Shown in pieces: positions 59,083 through 64,000 of a DNA stretch of 64,000 nt. The stretch spans positions 124,001-188,000 of the forward strand of contig CAWBBL010000025.1 of the NCBI GenBank assembly GCA_963786985.1, written 5' to 3'. Numbering within the stretch: position 1 is the stretch's first letter; every line of letters starts with the position of its first letter. The translations under genes and the position numbers were made by a program. Source of the DNA: Desertimonas sp963786985 (lineage in GTDB: Bacteria > Actinomycetota > Acidimicrobiia > Acidimicrobiales > Ilumatobacteraceae). Below the pieces are notes generated by a model that saw only the letters and a list, made by a program, of their open reading frames with translations, had not been told where the DNA came from and ran no database searches.

Positions 59083-59507
59083 TGAACGCTCGCGCCGACC
59101 GCCGCTCGGATGCTCGCGAGCGCGCCCTGTATGCGCTCTATGAAGCGTCGGTCAAGGGCATCGAACCGGCCGATGTGCTGGCTGCCCATGTCGTCGCCCC
59201 GGACGAGCTGACGGCCCTGCTCGTCGCCGGAGTCGCCGAACATCGCGACCGCCTCGATGCGGCGATCGACGCCAAGGCCCAAGGGTGGTCGCTGGCGCGG
59301 ATGCCGGTGCTCGACCTCAACGTCCTGCGGCTGGGCGCCTACGAGCTCGCCGAGCGGCCCGACGTGCCCGTCGCCGTGGTCATCGACGAGGCGGTGGCCC
59401 TGGCCAAGCGCTTCTCGACCGACAACAGCGGACGCTTCGTCAACGGCGTGCTGGCGGCGCTGGCGTCCGAGCTGCGCCAGGAGAACACGGGGACCACCGA
59501 CGCTTGA
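59082..59507 (+). CDS. nusB: Transcription antitermination factor NusB
   Basis: A 141-residue all-helical NusB, acting in rRNA antitermination with NusE. RRSDARERALYALYEASVKG, LNVLRLGAYELAERPDVPVAVVIDEAVALAKRFS and GRFVNGVLAAL match well. ATG 59082 overlaps the efp stop by one base; a GTG at 59079 is one codon earlier. The stop overlaps the next start (TTGA). Confidence 0.92.
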   Translation: MNARADRRSDARERALYALYEASVKGIEPADVLAAHVVAPDELTALLVAGVAEHRDRLDAAIDAKAQGWSLARMPVLDLNVLRLGAYELAERPDVPVAVVIDEAVALAKRFSTDNSGRFVNGVLAALASELRQENTGTTDA

Positions 59508-61234
59508 GTGACCAGCGCGGCGACCGCACCGACGACTTACGTCAGCCGGGCGACTCACAATCGGTCGGCCAGCTGACGCAAACGGTGGTGGCCGTCGAGC
59601 GTGGGTTGGCGAAGCCGCGCCGTCGCTCCGGGCGCCAGTTCGTCGCCGAGACGGCGGACCTCGGACGCGAGGGGATCGGCTTCATCCGGGCGCACTCGTC
59701 ACCGATCTGCCTCGGCGTGACGATCGCCGGCATCGTCATCTGGGCGGTCGTCTTCTCCGTGCTCGGGGTGCGCAACCATCGCAACTTCGGCACGTGGGCC
59801 TACGACATGGCGATCTACGACCAGGCATTCTGGCTCGTGTCGGAGGGCGGTTCGACGTTCCTGACGGTCCGCGGTCTCGATGTCTGGGGGCACCACGTCA
59901 ACCTCGTGGCGTACTTGTTCGCGCCGTTCTACCGCCTCGGCGCCGGACCGGAGTTCCTGTACATCGTGCAGAACGTGTCGATCGCCCTCGGCGCCCTGCC
60001 GGTGTACCTGATCGCCAAGCAGCGCTTCAGCAAACCGCTGATCGGGCTGGTGTTCGCCGTCGCCTACCTGCTCTACGCCCCGGCACAGTGGGTGGCCTGG
60101 GTCAACTTCCACCCTGAGGCGCTGGTGATCACCCCGTTCCTGTTCGCCTGGTACTTCTACCTGCGCCGGTGGATTCGCTGGTTCTGGGTCGCCGTCGGAG
60201 TGGTCCTGATCATGCGCGAGGACGCCGCCCTCGCGGTGATGATGATGGGCGTCGTGCTGTTGCTGACCGACCGCCGCAGCGCGACCCGGCGCGCGGACGT
60301 ACGGACGGCCGGCCTGACCGTTGGCATCGGGTTCGTGTGCTACGCCGTCGCCACCCAACTCGTCATCCCCCACTTCAACAACGGCGAACCGCCGTTCTAC
60401 ATGAGCTGGTTCTTCGCCCACTACGGAGGCAGCCTCTTCGGCATCGTCGAGACGATCCTGCGGCACCCCGACCGGCTGGTGAGCGATGCCACCCAGCCTG
60501 ACCGGATCCGCTTCTACCGTGACCTGACCCTCCCGCTCGGCGGGTTTGCGCTGCTGTCGCCGGTGCATCTGCTGATGGCGGCGCCGACGATGCTCGCCAG
60601 CATCATCGGGTCGACGCCGTTCGCTCGCCAGATCCGGTACCAGTACACGTCGATCATGCTCGCCCCGATCCTCATCGCCTCGATCGAGGGGGCCCGCTGG
60701 TTGTGGAGGTTCAGCCGGGCGCGCGTGGTCCTCGTCCTGTGGCTGCTGGCCTGTGCGTACGTGACCAACGTGGCGTGGTCGCCGTCGCCGATCGGCAACG
60801 CCTACGGCGTGTGGCGACGGGACGACGCTCATGCCGCAGCGCTGCGCGACGCGGTGGCCGTGATCCCGGACGACGCGGCCGTGTCGTCGTCATTCAACAT
60901 CGGGCCGCACCTGTCCCGCAGACGCGAGTCGTACGACTGGCCGAATCCCTTCTGGCCGGCGTACTGGGGTCGGGGTGCCACGGACTGCGGCGAGTTCCCC
61001 AGCCCGTCGGAGATCGACTACCTCGCCCTCGACCTCACCTACTACCAGGGTGACGGGGCGCTGTATCCCGAGGAGGCGGCGTTCATCGACTCGCTGATCG
61101 CCGACGACGGCGAGTTCGACGTGATCTTCGAGGAGGACAACGTGATCGTCGCCCGCCGGGTCAAGCCCGGCCCCGACGGCGTCGCGCTGCCGCCGAACTG
61201 CCCGGGGACCAACCCGCTCGCCCCGGTGGAGTAG
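59504..61234 (+). CDS. DUF2079 multi-pass membrane protein
   Basis: A 576-residue membrane protein with about ten hydrophobic helices in the DUF2079 family, which resembles GT-C glycosyltransferases. NHRNFGTWAYDMAIYDQAFWL, WGHHVNLVAYLFAPFYRLG with paired His, and YAPAQWVAWVNFHPEAL match the family. A polar 60-residue N-terminus leads to the first helix and a soluble C-terminal domain follows. The TTG at 59504 overlaps the nusB stop. A homologue on the other strand (61328-62899) converges on it. It may transfer a sugar to the envelope; no direct evidence. Confidence 0.82.
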   Translation: MSDQRGDRTDDLRQPGDSQSVGQLTQTVVAVERGLAKPRRRSGRQFVAETADLGREGIGFIRAHSSPICLGVTIAGIVIWAVVFSVLGVRNHRNFGTWAYDMAIYDQAFWLVSEGGSTFLTVRGLDVWGHHVNLVAYLFAPFYRLGAGPEFLYIVQNVSIALGALPVYLIAKQRFSKPLIGLVFAVAYLLYAPAQWVAWVNFHPEALVITPFLFAWYFYLRRWIRWFWVAVGVVLIMREDAALAVMMMGVVLLLTDRRSATRRADVRTAGLTVGIGFVCYAVATQLVIPHFNNGEPPFYMSWFFAHYGGSLFGIVETILRHPDRLVSDATQPDRIRFYRDLTLPLGGFALLSPVHLLMAAPTMLASIIGSTPFARQIRYQYTSIMLAPILIASIEGARWLWRFSRARVVLVLWLLACAYVTNVAWSPSPIGNAYGVWRRDDAHAAALRDAVAVIPDDAAVSSSFNIGPHLSRRRESYDWPNPFWPAYWGRGATDCGEFPSPSEIDYLALDLTYYQGDGALYPEEAAFIDSLIADDGEFDVIFEEDNVIVARRVKPGPDGVALPPNCPGTNPLAPVE

Positions 61235-61237
61235 CCG

Positions 61238-61304
61238 TTCATTGCGTTCCCCGGCCACGCAGGCCGTTGTTGGCCGCTCCTCGGCTGGCGCCTCGTCGCT
61301 CGCA
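61238..61304 (+). repeat. 67-bp element, copy 2
   Basis: TTCATTGCGTTCCCCGGCCA ... TCGTCGCTCGCA, apparently one mismatch from the copy at 63521-63587. It fills most of the gap between the two convergent DUF2079 genes. No flanking duplication was seen. Confidence 0.85.
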
Positions 61305-61327
61305 TGGAACGACGTGTGGATCTCCGA

Positions 61328-62899
61328 TCAGCTCTTCTCGTCGACTGGCCGCGCTCGCTCGGCGACGAGGATCCCCGCCTCGTCGGAGACGACCTCGAAC
61401 TCGCCACTGTCGATCAGGCCGTCGATGAGTTGCTCCTCGCGCCCTTCGGGGACGTGTGTCGTTCGATCGACCACCAGCCAGTCCACCTCGGCGGGGACGT
61501 GGTCGTGATCGGGGTCGTGCGGAGCGGCCCCGGCCACTCCCCAGTTGAGCGGGAACCACGGATTGGGGAACGTGTAGATCTGCTCGCGGTGGCTGAGGTG
61601 CGGCACGATGTTGTACGTGGCCGACACCGCCGCATCGGAGGGCACGGCGTCGACCGCCGCCTCCAGTTCCGACTGGCGGGCGTTGCCGGCGAGCGGCCAG
61701 TAGCCGCTGCGGTATTGCGTGCTGATCGGCGACATGCCCCAGGCGACCGTCGTCGCCAGGGCGGCGGCGGCGACCAGGCCGACGGCGAAGCGGCGCCAGG
61801 GCAGGGACTTCAGGCGGGCGACGCCATCGACGCTGGCGAGGGCGACGAACGTGACGATGATCGCCGCGTAGTGGAACTGAATGCTCCAGAAGAAGTTGAG
61901 GTTGGTCAGGATGTTGGCGAAGAACTGGGGAATCGCGGGGACCAGCAACAGCGGGGCGAGCAGCGACGTAAAGCCCCACGGGGCGAGCAGATCGCGGGCG
62001 TAGCCGAGCGCGTCGTTGTTGTCGAGACGATCGAGGATCATCGTCGGGTTGGTGAACGTCGTCTTGATCAGGTCGGCCGGCGAGTCGCCGAGCTCGCCGT
62101 AGAAGATCCCGGCCTGGTTCGTCCCGCCGTTGAACGCCGGCATCGCGACGCCGTAGGCGAACAGGAACCAGGCGACCCCGACGACCATCGTCAGCGCGCC
62201 GAGACGTCGCTGCTTACGGACCAGCAGGACGACGCCCAAGCCGATCGCGGCGAGGGCGATGTCCTCCTTCCACATCAGCGCGGCGATGAGGAACACCCAG
62301 TACCAGACGTAGCGACGGCGGGTCGCCATCAGCCAGGTCATCAACAGGAATGGGATCGCCATCGTCTCGGGATGCCACGCCTCCCAGCACAGCCATTGCA
62401 CCGTCGGATTGAGCAGCCAGGCGACGCCGAACGTCAGGGCGAGCCACTCGTTGCCCAGACGATCGCGGGCGTAGAGGAACAAGGGCACGGCCGAGAGCGC
62501 GAGGGCGGCGGTCTGCAACAAATTGAGCAGCTGCGGTCCCCCTCCGAGCCAGAACAGCGGAGCGACGGCGAAGTAGGCCAGCGTGAAGTGGTGGCCGAGC
62601 ACCGGCATGCCACTCACGGTGATGAACCCCTTGCCGTGCGCCAGCAACCAGATCGCCTGGTCGTGATGACCCATGTCGAAGTCGAACGTGGCAAAGCGAT
62701 CGTGGCGTTGCCAGATCAGCCGGCCGAAGACGACGAACCAGATGATGACGGCGAGGGCGAGAAGGACGACAGCCGGCTCGGCGCGCACCCGGTCGACCAG
62801 ACCGCGAAGGCGGTCCGCCGGGGTCGGCGCCGACATGAGGGGAGTCGTCTCCTCCGGCGTTTCGGCCTGCTCGTCGTCGGTGAGCACGTCGAGCTCCAT
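61328..62899 (-). CDS. DUF2079 multi-pass membrane protein, second copy
   Basis: A 523-residue homologue of the protein at 59504-61234 with the same plan: FATFDFDMGHHDQAIWLLAHG, GMPVLGHHFTLAYFAVAPLFW, LLNPTVQWLCWEAWHPET. The two are clearly paralogous but diverged. ATG 62899 is favoured because TACAGT on the minus strand lies 9 nt upstream; ATG 62836 is the alternative. It faces the first copy across a 67-bp repeat and diverges from pyrR. Confidence 0.82.
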   Translation of the reverse strand: MELDVLTDDEQAETPEETTPLMSAPTPADRLRGLVDRVRAEPAVVLLALAVIIWFVVFGRLIWQRHDRFATFDFDMGHHDQAIWLLAHGKGFITVSGMPVLGHHFTLAYFAVAPLFWLGGGPQLLNLLQTAALALSAVPLFLYARDRLGNEWLALTFGVAWLLNPTVQWLCWEAWHPETMAIPFLLMTWLMATRRRYVWYWVFLIAALMWKEDIALAAIGLGVVLLVRKQRRLGALTMVVGVAWFLFAYGVAMPAFNGGTNQAGIFYGELGDSPADLIKTTFTNPTMILDRLDNNDALGYARDLLAPWGFTSLLAPLLLVPAIPQFFANILTNLNFFWSIQFHYAAIIVTFVALASVDGVARLKSLPWRRFAVGLVAAAALATTVAWGMSPISTQYRSGYWPLAGNARQSELEAAVDAVPSDAAVSATYNIVPHLSHREQIYTFPNPWFPLNWGVAGAAPHDPDHDHVPAEVDWLVVDRTTHVPEGREEQLIDGLIDSGEFEVVSDEAGILVAERARPVDEKS

Positions 62900-62908
62900 G
62901 CCCGGCCG

Positions 62909-62914
62909 ACTGTA
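62909..62914 (-). promoter_or_regulatory. Putative -10 hexamer of the second DUF2079 gene
   Basis: TACAGT on the minus strand ends 9 nt before ATG 62899. Confidence 0.38.
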
Positions 62915-62937
62915 CCGGGCAACCCGGTGAGCATGGA

Positions 62938-62943
62938 TAGAGT
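62938..62943 (+). promoter_or_regulatory. Putative -10 hexamer of the pyr operon
   Basis: TAGAGT is 55 nt before the pyrR ATG. A start near 62950 would give a leader of about 49 nt containing the PyrR hairpin. Confidence 0.45.
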
Positions 62944-62966
62944 GCTGGCGAACCGACGACCGTGAA

Positions 62967-62994
62967 GCGGGTCCCGTGAGGCCCGTACGGGAGG
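62967..62994 (+). promoter_or_regulatory. PyrR-binding RNA hairpin overlapping the pyrR ribosome site
   Basis: CGGG (62968-62971), a bulged U (62972), CC, loop CGUGA, GG, and CCCG (62982-62985) form the PyrR recognition hairpin (UCC ... GUGAGG). GGGAGG, the ribosome site, follows at once. UMP-bound PyrR would block translation, as described for mycobacterial pyr leaders. Confidence 0.78.
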
Positions 62995-62998
62995 ATTG

Positions 62999-63514
62999 AT
63001 GAACGATGCGCCCGCGGGCAAGCAGGTCCTCGGCGCCGACGACGTGCGCCGGGCGCTGACCCGCATCGCCCACGAGATCTCCGAGCGCAACCACGGCCTC
63101 GATGGCGTCGTGCTGATCGGTCTGCAACGCGGCGGGACGTGGGTCGCCGACTCGTTGGCCGCCGAGCTGCAGCGCTTCGAGCACGCCGTCCCCGTCGGAT
63201 CGATCGACGTCACGTTCTACCGCGACGACATCGGCTTGCGCCCGGTGTCGCCGGCCCGCCGCAACGACTTGCCGGTGCCGATCGACGGGGCAACGGTGGT
63301 CCTCGTCGACGACGTGCTGTTCACCGGGCGCACGGTGCGTGCCGGCCTCGACGCGCTCAGCGACTACGGGCGTCCCCGTGCCGTGCAGCTCGCTGTGCTC
63401 GTCGATCGCGGCCACCGCGAACTGCCGATCCGCCCCGACTACGTCGGCAAGAACCTGCCGACGAGCCTCGAGGAGGACGTCGTAGCAGGTCGTGAAGGAG
63501 TCCTCATCACATGA
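62999..63514 (+). CDS. pyrR: Bifunctional pyr operon regulator / uracil phosphoribosyltransferase PyrR
   Basis: A 171-residue PRPP-fold protein that binds pyr mRNA and has weak uracil phosphoribosyltransferase activity. The PRPP loop is TVVLVDDVLFTGRTVRAG, preceded by LIGLQRGGTWVADSLA and SIDVTFYRDDIG. ATG 62999 has GGGAGG at 4-5 nt. Upstream lies its own RNA target, so it is probably autoregulated. The stop lies in ATGAAGCACCT, a near copy of the pyrB start region, before a 67-bp element. Confidence 0.95.
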   Translation: MNDAPAGKQVLGADDVRRALTRIAHEISERNHGLDGVVLIGLQRGGTWVADSLAAELQRFEHAVPVGSIDVTFYRDDIGLRPVSPARRNDLPVPIDGATVVLVDDVLFTGRTVRAGLDALSDYGRPRAVQLAVLVDRGHRELPIRPDYVGKNLPTSLEEDVVAGREGVLIT

Positions 63515-63520
63515 AGCACC

Positions 63521-63587
63521 TTCATTGCGTTCCCCGGCCACGCAGGCCGTTGCTGGCCGCTCCTCGGCTGGCGCCTCGTCGCTCGCA
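63521..63587 (+). repeat. 67-bp element, copy 3, between pyrR and pyrB
   Basis: Apparently one mismatch from the copy at 61238-61304. It is flanked by CATGAAGCACCT (63510-63521) and CATGAAACACCT (63602-63613), a 12-bp direct repeat with one mismatch. Confidence 0.88.
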
Positions 63588-63602
63588 CTGGTCGACGACA
63601 TC

Positions 63603-64000
63603 ATGAAACACCTGCGGTCGATCAGCGAGGTCGGGGTCGAGGCGGTCCAGCGCCTCCTCGACCTCACCGACCACATGGTCGACGTCAACGCCCGGCCCAA
63701 CCCGAAGGTGCCGGCGTTGCGCGGGCGCACGGTCTGCAACATGTTCTTCGAGGACTCGACGCGAACCCGGCTGTCGTTCGAGACGGCGGCCAAGCGGTTG
63801 TCGGCCGATGTGATGACGTTCACCGCCGGGTCGTCGAGCGTCAACAAGGGAGAGAGCCTCCGCGACACGATCGAGACGGTGTCGGCGATGGGCGTCGACG
63901 CCTTCGTCATCCGCCACAAGTCGAGCGGCGTGCCATGGCAGGTCGAGCGGTGGACGACTGCCAGCATCGTCAACGGCGGCGACGGCTGGCACGCCCATCC
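63603..64000 (+). CDS. pyrB: Aspartate carbamoyltransferase catalytic subunit, 3' end outside the window
   Basis: First 132 residues of PyrB, which condenses carbamoyl phosphate with aspartate. The carbamoyl-phosphate loop FFEDSTRTRLSFETAAKRL and KGESLRDTIETVSAMG are intact. ATG 63603 gives MKHLRSISEVG. An upstream ATG at 63511 in another frame opens a 31-codon reading frame through the repeat that ends with a TGA overlapping this ATG, so translation may still be coupled to pyrR. The gene continues past the right edge. Confidence 0.93.
   Translation, partial: MKHLRSISEVGVEAVQRLLDLTDHMVDVNARPNPKVPALRGRTVCNMFFEDSTRTRLSFETAAKRLSADVMTFTAGSSSVNKGESLRDTIETVSAMGVDAFVIRHKSSGVPWQVERWTTASIVNGGDGWHAH

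Noticed and set aside
61304..62965. A 553-codon plus-strand open frame opposite the second DUF2079 gene
   Set aside because: It has the Arg/Gln/Asp/Gly-rich composition of antisense frames and lies over a recognisable membrane protein.
63511..63606. A 31-codon gene between pyrR and pyrB
   Set aside because: It is encoded by the repeat element and a duplicated pyrB start; noted as possible coupling but not as a real protein.

Overview
The window is about 64 kb of GC-rich, gene-dense DNA from an actinobacterium. The best fit is class Acidimicrobiia (Ilumatobacter-like). The reasons are the many GTG/TTG starts, the ATGA/GTGA stop-start overlaps, the GuaB1, DUF3151 and DUF2079 proteins, and the gene order alaS-ruvX-mltG-aroE-aroC-aroB-M24 peptidase-efp-nusB ... 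pyrR-pyrB. The placement is an inference from gene content; no search was run. No rRNA, tRNA, CRISPR array, prophage or transposase gene was seen, and no gap between genes exceeds about 160 bp.

Layout. 1-4.1 kb: histidine catabolism (hutF, hutI) and a DUF885 protein. 4.2-9.1 kb: chorismate mutase, surE, a DUF2207-like membrane protein, then UDP-sugar enzymes (ugd, uxs). 9.1-16.2 kb: a biotinyl-carboxyltransferase fusion, an MBL hydrolase, an atypical ProA-like dehydrogenase, an FAD oxidoreductase, a CPBP protease and an acyltransferase. 16.2-22.6 kb: small membrane proteins, a heterodimeric ABC exporter, a protein of unknown function, ctaA. 22.7-28.2 kb: a branched-chain amino-acid type ABC system (livHMGF) with a convergent substrate-binding gene whose halves are in swapped order. 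28.3-36.4 kb: a J-domain-like protein, a serine-hydrolase homologue that has lost its catalytic residues, and a LacI-regulated sugar ABC transporter with a GH127 glycosidase. 36.4-48.1 kb: tsaC, a DUF559 endonuclease cassette, guaB1, cmk, plsC, an M18 peptidase, pyk and small genes through rnd. 48.0-64 kb: a cysteine-rich protein, a second DUF559 cassette, alaS to nusB, two DUF2079 membrane proteins, pyrR and the start of pyrB.

The most unusual structure is in the repeats. Two DUF559-family (PD-(D/E)XK-like) genes each lie between inverted copies of a palindromic repeat. The two repeat families differ, but the geometry is nearly the same: a cassette of about 1.1 kb, 60-73 bp before the start, and the stop next to or inside the downstream repeat. 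This resembles REP-associated transposase cassettes with a nuclease in place of the transposase. A related short palindrome is tandemly inserted in frame in aroB. A separate 67-bp element sits between rhodanese and rnd and between pyrR and pyrB; at both sites the downstream gene's start region looks duplicated, as if the element had inserted into a stop/start overlap.

Other features: a TANNNT hexamer 6-9 nt before the start codon of many genes suggests leaderless transcription. Two divergent pairs have overlapping -10 hexamers. A textbook PyrR-binding RNA hairpin lies just before the pyrR ribosome site. Four genes (hutI, the DUF2207-like gene, GH127, the M24 peptidase) each carry one extra base that breaks the frame; these may be sequence errors.
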